From assembly GCA_003008705.1 (NCBI GenBank), contig PDUO01000034.1:434001-498000 (forward strand): a stretch of DNA of 64,000 nucleotides, given 5' to 3'. The notes under the pieces were generated by a model. That model was given only the letters and a program-made list of their open reading frames with translations, searched no databases and had not been told where the DNA came from. The position numbers and the translations under genes are program-made. The number at the start of each line of letters is the position of its first letter. Position 1 is the first letter of the stretch. Of the stretch, positions 47,516-58,504 are shown in pieces. The stretch comes from Pezicula radicicola (Eukaryota; Ascomycota; Leotiomycetes; Helotiales; Dermateaceae).

Positions 47516-49076
47516 TAATGGTGATCATTATCAAAGTCTTCACTACTGTACTGTTTTAGCTTCTGCTCGTAATCGCAACATAATTAAAAGTTGCATTAGC
47601 TTCCTATACAGTAATTAAGACTTGTAGCAAGTAATTAGCTTCCTTAGTGGTAAAAGGCATCCTTGTACCCTAAAAGAAATATCTTCATTCCCATGAAGAT
47701 AGTAGTAGATACTTTATGGAAAATCTAACTATAGGTAGGTAAAGAGAATCGTAGGACTAAAAGGTAATTTTTCTGTTGCGGGCCAGTTGCCGTCAGTAAT
47801 CGGGCGTTTCGGGGTAGGGGCGTATGCCACTGAGGAATGGCAACCCATGGACACTACCCAAAGTTCCCTCCTGAGGAATCCTGCAGAAAGACAACAGCGT
47901 TTTTTTGTTTTGTTTTTTTTGCTTTCCATCCGCTCTACAAACACGAACCATACTGGAAGTTCTGACTACAGAAATAGCTCGGGGATCATATTGCGATCTC
48001 CCCGCGAAGCTAAGGAAGCATCTACTTGACGTTGACGTTGAACGCTGACGCGACTAAGTTTCAGCTTGCATCTCTTCTTATCCTTATCTGAGGAACGGTA
48101 CGGTACCAGTCCAGAGATTTGTCAATGTTCTTTTCCGTTACGGCAGTTGTGTCGCAATAGTGCTGGCCATTATGTTATTTTCTCTCGGTGCGTGATTTTC
48201 ATGTGCTACTGTGCTCTGTATCTTGCTGAGAGGCTGATAAGCTGTATGGATCTTGACGGAAGTGATTTGGACGGAGGTTACACTAGGCATTAGTGACGAA
48301 TACTATTGCAGTACTATAGTAGTGCTAGGGAAGTTTGTGGGGCCTGCCAACTTATGAATTAGCTTGTGACAGGTTGAGATGCTGGAAAGAAGCCGCATTA
48401 AGCTAAGGTAGGAAGGCCAGGCATGTGGAAAAGCTACGGTACAGTAGGTACAGTAGCAACAGACTTTTCTTGAAGAACTACTGTGCCTTCCACGGAGGTA
48501 CCTAGAAAACCATCCGAGAATAAGGTACCTGGGAAGTAATGTGTGCACGGTTGGTGTACTTCTCACGTGTCATCATCAGATTCCCTCGTCAGCCACTATC
48601 TGTCGATGAACTGCTTTAGGTACTGTAGGTACAGGGCCAGTCGAAGTTCGGCGGCTGCTTAATTTTTACCTTGTGCTCATGGAAGCACCGTTACGTATGT
48701 AAGCTGATCACATGATAAAGCCTTCACATGCCGCTGCAAGGTTCTGATCGGCTCCCCAACATTCCGATTTCTTATCTCGACCTTTTTTTGCCTCACCCCT
48801 CTACCTCCCCTCACCACCAGTCATTCGCTCCACTACTTAAGGATATGTCGATTCGTACTACACTTTGAATCTTGACTTCAAGAGCAGCTGCCACTGATTG
48901 TTGGGTTTTGGAGGTCATGTTTATCATCATCATCCTCTGATCCATAGGTAGTCAGTTATATTTCCGTCTGGACTGCTCTGAGAGCTATTTACTTTCCACA
49001 GCCCATTCTTTCTCCCTGGCGGTTAGCTCCCAACCTTGCATCCTCGAATCTCTAACTCAGGACGAATTGCATTCTC
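47516..49076. other. Intergenic region
   Basis: About 1.6 kb marking the return to core genome. It holds the promoter of the conserved unknown gene. No gene is supported, and short repeats of GGTAC(C) type near 48440-48640 are the only visible pattern. Confidence 0.4.
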
Positions 49077-50215
49077 ATGCCACCTACCATCACCCAACTG
49101 ATACTCGACGGAAACTCAATTATGGCGTCGACACTTCGCCCTCGTAGTTCAAACCTTCCTCCGCGTCCTTTATCAGCCGACTTCGTCCACCATTCGAAAG
49201 ATGCCTCGATGATCTTCTCTCTGCTCCCATCGGCCGTGAAATCAAGGCTTCCTCGAATGCCTTCTCTTCGTCGGTCTGTTAGTAAGTACGGATCAACAAG
49301 GCGTAAAAGCACAGGCTCGAGGTCCGGGACAACCACACCAGTGTCTGGCTACACATCCGCTATGGTGTTGAGTGAGGGCTCGCGCGCCTTAATGACTACG
49401 GGTGGAGATGAGATGGCAGAATACTATATCGAGGGCATGTCGTCCGATGAGGAAACGCAACAACCAACGACTGGTAAAACACAGCGACCTCGACAGATTT
49501 CGGAAGCCAAGTCTGGCATTGTCTGGAAATATGCAAATCAAGGTATGCGACTAGATCTCGAAGTACGAAGATACAGGTGCTAATAATTTTAGGTCTCAAT
49601 CTTCTGAGCATTGCCGTTGATGAGTCGTCGACAATAACCCAAGATCCTCAGACCGGCAATGCGCCCTTTGCTCGCCAGTTATATATTCACGCTCTGACAT
49701 ATCTTCTCCGCGCTCTTCCAGCCGACCTGACAACAGAAGAGCAAATGAGCGTTCGGAGCGCTTTGCCTGTAGGCGTTGTTGAGCCATTGCAAATTGGATT
49801 AAATGCCGGATCTGGCCAGATTCAAGGCTCTGCTCCCGTATCCCACGCAGAGCCTTCTCTTCTGCACCGTACGCTTGCGTCAACTATCATTCAATTTTTC
49901 CTTTTTGTTCAATTTTTATTACCATACCTTCGTTACTTACTGAGTTCGGCATATCAATACGATCGGGAGCATAAGATTTCCGAGAAAATATTCAGCCAAA
50001 GCATCGAGACTGTGGACAGTCTTGGAAAAGGTGGAGTTAGTCTGACAGCAGCAATTTATAACATGGGCGATGGCAAGGTCGGCCAGGTTATCACTGATAC
50101 TGCATCATGGCTTGTCGAAGGTGTCACGGGAGGGATTCATGATGGTGTAGGTGAAGGCTTGGTTATTATGGGTGCTAGAAGACCTACGCATGACGGCACC
50201 ATTGAACGAAGATGA
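49077..50215 (+). CDS. Conserved fungal protein of unknown function with hydrophobic C-terminal helix
   Basis: Two exons (49077-49542 and 49593-50215; intron with GCTAAT branch-like site) give 362 residues. The N-terminal 130 residues are basic, Ser/Pro-rich and probably disordered (LPRMPSLRRSVSKYGSTRRK). A folded region then begins (GIVWKYANQGLNLLSIAVDE), includes FARQLYIHALTYLLRALPAD and one strongly hydrophobic helix (IIQFFLFVQFLLPYLRYLLS), and ends with DTASWLVEGVTGGIHDGVGEG. One membrane-associated segment is likely. I do not recognise a named family. An alternative start is Met 16 (MASTLRPRSS). The clean splice and long frame support a real gene. Confidence 0.75.
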
Positions 50216-51009
50216 ATATACTTGTAGGGCATGGATTTGGTCCTTGACGATAGATACTGGTCTGATTTTTGAGATACCCAGGATACAATGCGGAGTTCGG
50301 AAGGTTAGGGCTAAATTTGGATACATACCTACATTACACATAGATCTTTGGTCATTCATTTGCGACTAGAGGTTGGGTTGTTGCATGGGTTTTCTATTTT
50401 GTCATTAGAATACAATCTTCAAATTATGCTGTGTGCCACAATTGATACTTTTACCTAGTGTCTCATAAGAAATTGATCTCTACATATACACCTCTCCCCC
50501 TAGTATCCCCTAGCTTTATACATTAAATTAACTAGTATGTGCTTCTACTGATTTATACCATGTACGGAGGCACTGTAACACTGATGGGTAGGCAGCCAGG
50601 ACAAGATACTGGCGTCGGACAAAAATCAATTTCGTAATTATAATCCGTTCCTACAACATTTGCGCCAACCAAACCAGAGGTCATCGCTGTGTAAAACTAG
50701 CTATAAAGGTGGAAATGGACAGTTGTAGTTCTGAGGTACAGTATAGTACAGGACAGGAGAGGACAGGACAGAAGACGGTAAAAGGGGGCAAAAAAAGCAA
50801 AAGTAGCCTAGCGCACACGCCCTAGCGTCGATGCTCGAAAAAAGTCCCAGAGTCGCGTTGGAAATTCTCCAGTGATAACCATTAATCACCCAGCACCCCT
50901 TACAACACCCACCTTCTTTGTACCACTTCTGTATTTGCCGAATCTTCTATCATACCTATTCTAATCCAAAATCCAACTTTTCGGTTCTACTTGGGTGTAC
51001 GGATCGACC
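50216..51009. other. Intergenic region
   Basis: About 800 bases holding the 3' flank of the unknown gene and the promoter of MSS116. A GGACAGGAGAGGACAGGACAG short tandem repeat lies at 50751-50771. No other feature was seen. Confidence 0.4.
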
Positions 51010-53185
51010 ATGTTCAACGCCTGTAGACGAGGAGGCCCAGCCTCCATCACCAGAGTTCTGCGCGCAGCATCTTCCAGTCATTATGTACCAACACTCAGAG
51101 CATCAATAGCGCCTCTTGCGCTAAGAAATGCTACCGCTCCAGCAATTGGATCAAGATTCTTGCATCTGTCATCGAGGCTAAACCAATGGTCGATGGGGGC
51201 TGCTGAAGGTTACGATGAGTCTGTATATCAAGAGGAAGAGGTCCAGAGCTCGATAGGGAAGAAAACCGGACCACTGATTACCAAGTTCGACGAACTTATC
51301 GAGCGAAATCTTGTACATCCGAATGTTGTCGAGACGATTACAAAGGGAATGGGGCATCATAACATGACCGAAGTGCAGAGTGCCACTATCAACCAAGGAC
51401 TGGAAGGGACCGATATGTAAGTCGAGCATGTAGATGACTAAAAACTCCAAACTAACATCTCGTAGTATTGCACAAGCGCGTACCGGTACCGGAAAGACAC
51501 TTGGTTTCCTTATCCCAACCATCCAAAACATCCTCAAGAAATCCCCTGAGCTTGCCGTGAGACGACAATATTCCAAAGCACGACCATCGGACATTCGAGC
51601 TATCATAATTTCTCCCACGCGAGAATTGGCCGAGCAGATCGCGGTCGAGGCTGATAAGCTATGCAGAAACACAGATTTGCGTGTGCAAGTAGCAGTTGGT
51701 GGCAACAACAAGAGGCAAATGCTCCATAAAATGCAACGAGAAGGATGCCATTTACTTGTTGCGACCCCCGGAAGACTAAATGACCTCCTGACGGACCAGT
51801 ATAGCCGTGTTGCTGCACCAGCGTTGAACACACTTGTATTGGATGAGGCGGATCGTCTCTTGGACTCCGGTTTCGCCCAGGACGTTCAGGATATCATTGA
51901 GTTGCTCCCAAAGAGAGAAGTGCAAGATAGGCAGACTCTTTTGTTCTCGGCTACTGTCCCGAGAGAAGTCATGAGTTTGGTCCGCAGAACACTAAAGCCA
52001 GACTTTCACTTTGTTCAAACTGTTAAGGCAGGCGATATTGCCACCCATGAGAAGATTCCCCAGAAGGTCGCTGTGGCTGCAGGTTACGAAAACTATATGC
52101 CTACTCTCCTGGAACTTTGCAAGCGCGAAATCCACAAAATAGAGCTGGCACAGCAATCTGGCGCTGTCGATGTCAAGCCCTTCAAAGCTATTGTATACTT
52201 CAGCTCGACAGCCAACGTTCAGTTGGGTGCCTCTATCTTTGAAAATCTCAAAGACGGACCTGGATCTGGATTTGTTGGAAAGCACCCATTGTGGCCAGCC
52301 GAGATCTCCCAGATGCATGGTCAACTCACCCAGGAGAGGAGAACACGAGTCTCGGAGCGCTTCCGCCACGCAAAGTCTGCAATTATGTTCTCCACAGATG
52401 TTACAGCTCGTGGAATGGATTTCCCTAATGTCACACACGTCGTTCAAATGGGTCTACCACCAAACCGTGATCAATATGTTCACCGTATAGGAAGAACTGG
52501 AAGAGGGGACAACACAGGAGAAGGTTGGATTGTGCTGGCAAAATGCGAAATGAATAACGCACGCCGTCTACTTCGTGGTCTTCCAATCGCCGCAGATACA
52601 TCTATTGCATCAGCTGCGGTTGACATGACCCAGGAAGCCCAACTACCAGCCACCGTAGCGGCAACTTTACAGCAGGTTGGAGATGCCACGAAAATGGTAG
52701 ATCGTAGAACTAAGGCAGCAGCTTACATGGGAGCCCTTGGACAGGCATCGCGTGAAGGCAAAGAACAAATTGTTCCGGCTCTGAACCAGTGGACGAGATT
52801 TGGCTGGGGATGGGAACAACCACCAGCCGTGGGCCCCAACTTGGCAAATAAGCTTGGCATTACCAGAATACCTGGAATGAACATTGGTTACGCCGAAGAG
52901 GAAGACCTACCACCAAGAAGAGATAGTGGCTTTGGCGGCCGAGGAGGCGGACGTGACCGTGGTGGCTTTGGCGGTGAGAGATTTCGAGGCGGCTTTGGCG
53001 ATAGATCTGGCGGTCGAGAAGGCGAGCGTGGAGCCCGTGGACCAGCTTTCGGCGGCTTTGGCGATAGATCTGGCAGTCGAGAAGGCGAGCGTGGAGCCCG
53101 TGGACCAGCTTTCGGCGGCCGAGGACGTAGAGACTATGGAGGACGCAAATCCGGATACGGCGACAGAAATATCGCCAGCTTCTAA
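51010..53185 (+). CDS. MSS116: Mitochondrial DEAD-box RNA helicase Mss116
   Basis: ATP-dependent RNA helicase and chaperone for mitochondrial intron splicing. Two exons, 51010-51416 and 51466-53185, with a 49-base intron before motif I, 708 residues. The N-terminus (MFNACRRGGPASITRVLRAA) is basic and amphipathic, as in mitochondrial targeting peptides. All helicase motifs are present: Q motif (MTEVQSATI), I (ARTGTGKT), Ia (PTRELAEQ), Ib (TPGRL), II (DEAD), III (SAT), V (TDVTARGMDFP) and VI (HRIGRTGR). The C-terminal extension ends in an Arg/Gly-rich tail with a 21-residue direct duplication. Start at 51010 was chosen because the upstream in-frame codon at 50995 is GTG. The call is firm. Confidence 0.93.
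52988..53113 (+). repeat. 63-base tandem duplication in the MSS116 RGG tail
   Basis: Two adjacent 63-base units, 52988-53050 and 53051-53113, are identical except for one base (GGT to AGT, Gly to Ser). Each encodes 21 residues starting GGFGDRSGGREGERG. The near-identity suggests a recent duplication. Confidence 0.85.
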
Positions 53186-53801
53186 AAAGAACCGATGCTA
53201 CAGTAAGATACGAGGAGTGTATAATATCATGAGGAAGGGCGGTTTTAAGCTCTCATTTGTTCAAATATGGGTGTATAAAAATAGACGGCGCTGGGTATCA
53301 AGCAAGCAGTTGGGTTTGTTTATGTCGATAGATCATTGGTGGGCGTTGTTACCTCTGGGTACTACCGTAGGGAAGTACAGACAGTATCGAGCTTTTTGCC
53401 ATTCCGGAGATATTCTGTAACGGCCTGATTAGATATTTTTCTAATAATGAAGAACCCAACTCTACTTCTAAATTGCAACTGCTTCACCGGTTTGATTTTC
53501 TTGCATTTCATTCCTTCCGAATGCAGGCGTGATCATGATTGCATTTGCAGGTTTGATAGCCATTTAAGAGTCACTCAAAGATGTGACCTTTAATAAGGGA
53601 GAAAACCTTCATTCACCTAAGATGCAACGATGCTACTTGGTAATCATTGCTCGCTGATCCCATCCAATCCGTTGTTCCTATCCCCATTCCCATGCCATCC
53701 CATAACCAGATCACTCATAACAACAAAAGCAATGCTCGCTCAGAAAGGCAGCAAGAACCTATGAACACGCCGGCACAAGTGCCATTATTTACCATGCCCA
53801 A
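53186..53801. other. Convergent intergenic region
   Basis: About 620 bases between the ends of MSS116 and the minus-strand F-box gene. Likely 3' UTRs. No other feature was seen. Confidence 0.45.
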
Positions 53802-56800
53802 TTACAACCGACCAAGCAAGACCTCATTAGTGAAGATTTTGACCCCAGCAACGTCATGAAAGCGAATTCCCTCAATCGTATCAATCTTCAGTCCACCAAT
53901 CCTGCCAATAAGATCGTCCTCGCTCTCCTCCGAGCTAGACCCACTGCCACCTACACCCGAATCCCATGTTATGTTCATTGAAGGGATATCTTCGCCGATA
54001 TCCATAACTTGGCTCTTAGTCTTGGCTTTCGCGTTGGATGGTTTAGGTTTCGGGTTCTCATCCTTACGAACGAGCCGTTCAAGGCTGTTGTCGAAGGCAA
54101 GATACTCGAGCTGCATTGCTGGATTCTGGCTGAAGCAATCTATGGTGAACTTCCGCACTTCGCGAGATACCCACAGGCAAGTATCGTCTTGGCGGAACTG
54201 GACAATATGGAATGCTCGCAGACAGGAAAGACCGGAATTATTTTGCAAAAGAGTGTGCTGCAAAATCAATTAGTATCAATATCGACACAGGGGAAACGAA
54301 AAAATATCAACACATACTAGAGCTTTGATACCAAAACACACACCGAGCTCCTCCAGCCTTCTAGCTCTCCTACACAAAAGCATCATTGTCTTCTCATTAA
54401 CATCCCAGGAATGTTCAATCTCGTTCTTAATCTTCAGCACTTTTAAAGTACTAGCATGCTTCTTCAGTGCGAGTCTTCGAATATCATCAATCCTCATAGT
54501 GGACTTGGCTGCAAAGCTCTCGGTCCGTGACTTTTGCGCTTTCTCTAGAAGGCACAACTCGGTGACAGAACTAAGCTGAGATACAAGCTGCAAAAAGGGT
54601 TTTGTGACATTGTCCGTGTGTATCTTGTTCAGCGAAAGCGGATTGCTCTTATTTTCTCTCGCAAGCATACTCCAGAAGGGGACCTGAGACCCACAATTGA
54701 GAAGTGTGATATCTTGTAAAACTTGAAGGTCGAGTGCTTTGGAAAGAACAGATGCCTTGATGGGTATTAGATAGATGGATAGTGTCTCAAGCATCAAACC
54801 ACGTGTTTGGCGGACATAATCCCTTTGTTTTTGGTCATCCACCACTTTTGCATAGCTTGCTAAGACCTTCTTCTCTCTCTGCTGGCATTCGATTGTGTTG
54901 CTATCGTCTTCAGTCTTTCGAACTTGATGCATCTCCCGACATAGATTAAGCAACTCGTCAACTTCTTCCACTGAGAGACGGAAGCCATCGCGATCAATGT
55001 GAGGATGTCCATTTATGACACTTGAGCGTATTGTTTGCAGCTGCTGTAGGCCGGTTTCTAATGTCTCGAGGTCGGGGGACTCTGCCCATTGCAGCATTGG
55101 CAGGAGTTGTGCTGCGCGTTCCAGAAGGGGGGAATTTGCTATCTGAAGCAGCTGGTTAGATCAAGCAAAGAAAAGGTAGAATACTACTAACTGGTGTATG
55201 TTCAGCGGAAGAGGGCTCTTCTTTCCCAGCCACGGGGTTAGCGTCTTCCGCCTCCGTCTGAGTAGGTTCTCCTTCCTCGATCGACAGCTCGTTAGTCTCG
55301 GGCTCGTCAACCTTAATATCATCTGGGTCTGAAGTATTAGTAGTGATATCCTGCTTGTCCTTGTTTGATTCATCAAAAAGACTAGGTTGCTCCACATCAG
55401 CAGCACCACTCATGACTACGTCCGTTTGTTGGCTCTGTGTCTCTGGCAATGAAGTATCATCCTACGTCAAGAAATTAGTTTCAGTACTCAGAACGATTAA
55501 ACAGAACTTACCAAGGAGGGTAAACCTGCGACTAAGTCTTCCCCCATTTCACCATCAACGTTCATAGCCGCCAGGGATTGCTCGAAAGCAGACAACTGCG
55601 CCTTGAGTTTCTTGGCGTGTTCCTTCTCGATCACCATGCTATTGCTCTTGTATATCTTCGCGATACTCGCCTTGATTTCCGCAAGGATTTTCGCACAACT
55701 CTCCTGGTCCTGCAATGCTCCAGAAGCAATGACTGACTCCAGATATTTGTGAGCAGCGGCCTTTAATTCTTTCACAAACTCATCCGAAGCTGCTACAGAC
55801 CCTTCAGGCAGCACAAGTTTAGTACGGTCGGGCTTCGATGGCGGTACGATACCTGCGAATTACTTAGGCTGTGTTAAAAATCAGATTGGGCAAGCCATCA
55901 CTCACTAGGATTGTCTGCGAGTCCAAATATTTCCGCCAGAACGTTCTCCTGTTTCTTTCGTTCCTCCTTTGCCCTGTATACCTTGGCAGGGTGGCCTCCA
56001 TCATCTAGGGGCCCGGGCAGAGAATTGTTGAAGTCTTCCACATCTTCATCAGACTCAGGGTCTTGGGGGATTTCTGGTGGAGGCTTTCTGGATCTACTGG
56101 CTAATGTTTCCGAGAAGGAGAGTTGAAGCTTGGACAGCGTATGCGAAGAATTGCGGATACAAGTCTTCAGTTCTAATCCGTAGTCATGGCTATCGATTTC
56201 AAGAATTGATAGAGATTTTAAACGCCTGAAACCAGAAAACGTTGGTGGGTCTTGCTGAAGTTTGCTGTCCTGAGATTTTCCAAGTTTGCTGCCTCTCTTT
56301 CCCGAATGACCCGCTGAGATACCGTGCGGAAGATTATCAGATGCGGTATTGACTAAGGAAGGTATTGGAGGTGGTGGTTCGTATTGAGTGGATCCAAATT
56401 GCATTCGAAGATGGAGCTCTGTCAGACTGGATATCTGATGCAAAGCCTGGAAGACAGGGCGACTCAGCTCTACTCTGATATCCCATCTGTCAACGTAAGA
56501 GTTAGCAGCTATTCTGCATTATCTCTCTTTTCCAGCACAAAATTGGAATGGCGACTCAAACTGAGCGAATAACTCAACGGGTTTTATGACCATAAGCATC
56601 GCAAGGGGCCTAAGCAGCTAAAAAGACGAATCGCAGGCAAGTACTAGATCCCCAAAACATCAACACCAAGGCAAGGAAAGACATACCTGAACTTCTCCAG
56701 AGATTTGGCCTTCCGGAGTGTCATCAATAGCAGCGTATTCAAGAACTTCCCACAGCTCAAAGCATACAAATAAGGGCGATAAGCACGCTCAGCCTTCTCT

Positions 56801-57559
56801 CCACCACTCAAAGTATAGAGAGCTATCTCTCGCAAGTATTGCGCATAGTTATATTCGCTTGTGACAAAAGTATCAAGCCCACCAGCTAAGCCGTCGATGG
56901 TTGAGTCATTTGACGGGTCATCTTCATCAGGGAAGACGATGTGGAAGTTTTGGTAGAGCTGTTCAGCGGCCACATCTCTGAAACTCTTGGATACGAGCGA
57001 GAGCGATATCAAGTCGGCGGTGGTAGTCTATCGAATGGCCAGATTAGTTTGCGTAGCTCGAGGGGATCTCCGGAGTAAGACTGCACGAAGAAATGAAAGG
57101 GGCACCTACATGCTTAAACACTTTCTTCAATAATTCCTGAGGCAATGCGCTTATATTAAGTACTGTCTCCTCATCTTGCGACGCACCACTGGGCTGCATG
57201 TTCCTGTCTGCAGGTCCGTCTATGACATGCATCATCTTCCTCAGTGACTTCTCAAGCCGCGCAGACGTCGAACCATCCACACTACGGACAACCTCTCGAA
57301 ATGTTGCTTTTAATCTGGACCGGGCATCTGACCGAGGTGATGGCCTCAGTTTTCGAGTTGGTCTTCTGGATTCTGGGAAGACAGCCTTTGGTTTTGCGCT
57401 ACGTTTCACGAGGTGTATCTTTGTACGGGGTGCTGGGTAATGGGGTGCGAACAATGTATTGGTGCCACCGGAGAGGAGGAAGGAAGTAGTAGTCAAGTGA
57501 TGTACCAAGTTAGCAAAGGGTGAGGTGTGGTGTTGGTGTTGGTGTTGGTGTTGGGCCAT
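53802..57559 (-). CDS. F-box protein with leucine-rich-repeat-like C-terminal region
   Basis: Likely substrate receptor of an SCF ubiquitin ligase. Minus-strand exons lie at about 57559-57114, 57028-56690, 56490-55905, 55850-55510, 55460-55190, 55110-54320 and 54255-53802 (rough, from frame switches at splice-like sites). The F-box spans the first intron: LNISALPQELLKKVFKH/TTTADLISLSLVSKSFRDVA, followed by AEQLYQNFHIVF. Then come LRR-like stretches (LKSLSILEIDSHDYGLEL, LSKLQLSFSE), an acidic linker, and further helical and Leu-rich parts (KHASTLKVLKIKNEIEHSWD, RRLEELGVCFGIKAL). The N-terminal QHQHQHQH run is encoded by a GTTGGT repeat. Start at 57559 (MAQHQHQHQHH), with an alternative in-frame start at 57601. 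The substrate is unknown. Precise exon ends need transcript data. Confidence 0.78.
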
Positions 57560-57601
57560 CAGAAAGAAGAAGAAGAAGGCTGGCGAGTCGCCAAACCTCA
57601 C

Positions 57602-58504
57602 AGGACGGGTTAATTGCGGCGCCGTCCAGTGGCTCGACTAGGATCTTGCAGATCGTGGGGGCTTGGAGACTCAAGCGAGGGTGAGCCTGTCAGGTCTGGG
57701 TCTGGTATTACCGATGCTACGAAGTACGAAGAAATAAGTAAAAGTGTTGGTGTTTGGTAAATGTATTGTTTGTGTTGTGCTGTGTTGTGTTGTGTGTCGT
57801 GTTGTTTTGTAGTTTGAAAGGGCAGATATCTGCTTCCGACCTTCATATCTACTGCTCTGCTCTGTGAAGATCAATTCACTCTTTCCTGGAATGATTCTTC
57901 AGAGTGACCTGTGGATGTGGATGTGAACGCCAGGCCAACACCGAGATCGAAAGTGTAAGGCTGCTAAGCGAAACCAACAGGGCCACGCTTCTCTCTGCTA
58001 TGCGCTGCGAACCTGTGGTATTCGGTCTGATTATAAGTCGCCTCATCTTTCACTCATCGTCCTTAAGACGACTATTTATTATATTCCAATACAACAATTA
58101 TCGATCATACTGGACTATACCTCCTGGACGACACCTCCACCTCTGTCTTTGCCTTGATTCGTTGGCCTTTCCCTTCCTGAACCCCTTCCGGGGTAGCTTG
58201 AGCACTGTTCACAGCCAAGTCCCTCCGTTTCCGTTCTCCACACGCCAAGACCAAGACCAGAATTGGACTGACTTCCACATTAACTCTCAATTATTGCCAT
58301 CAAACCAAACGCTATCTAAAGTAAAGACTAATCTGGAAATCCCCGCACGGCCATTAACAATATATTTATTCATCCATCTCATCAGCCCAGAGTCCGTATG
58401 TCTCATCTGCTGTCTGCTGTCATATACAACATCGGGTATCCTCCCAATTATATGTTTCTCAAAGGATCCACCCAACCCATCTCTAAAGAAAACGCCAGTG
58501 AAAA
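57602..58504. other. Intergenic region between the F-box and Cyk3-type genes
   Basis: About 900 bases holding the F-box promoter and the 3' flank of the next minus-strand gene. A TGTGTTG(TG) microsatellite lies near 57765-57810. A 220-codon plus-strand frame at 57904-58566 overlaps the Cyk3-type gene antisense. It is Ser/Pro/Leu-rich without a domain, and I reject it as a gene. Confidence 0.45.
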
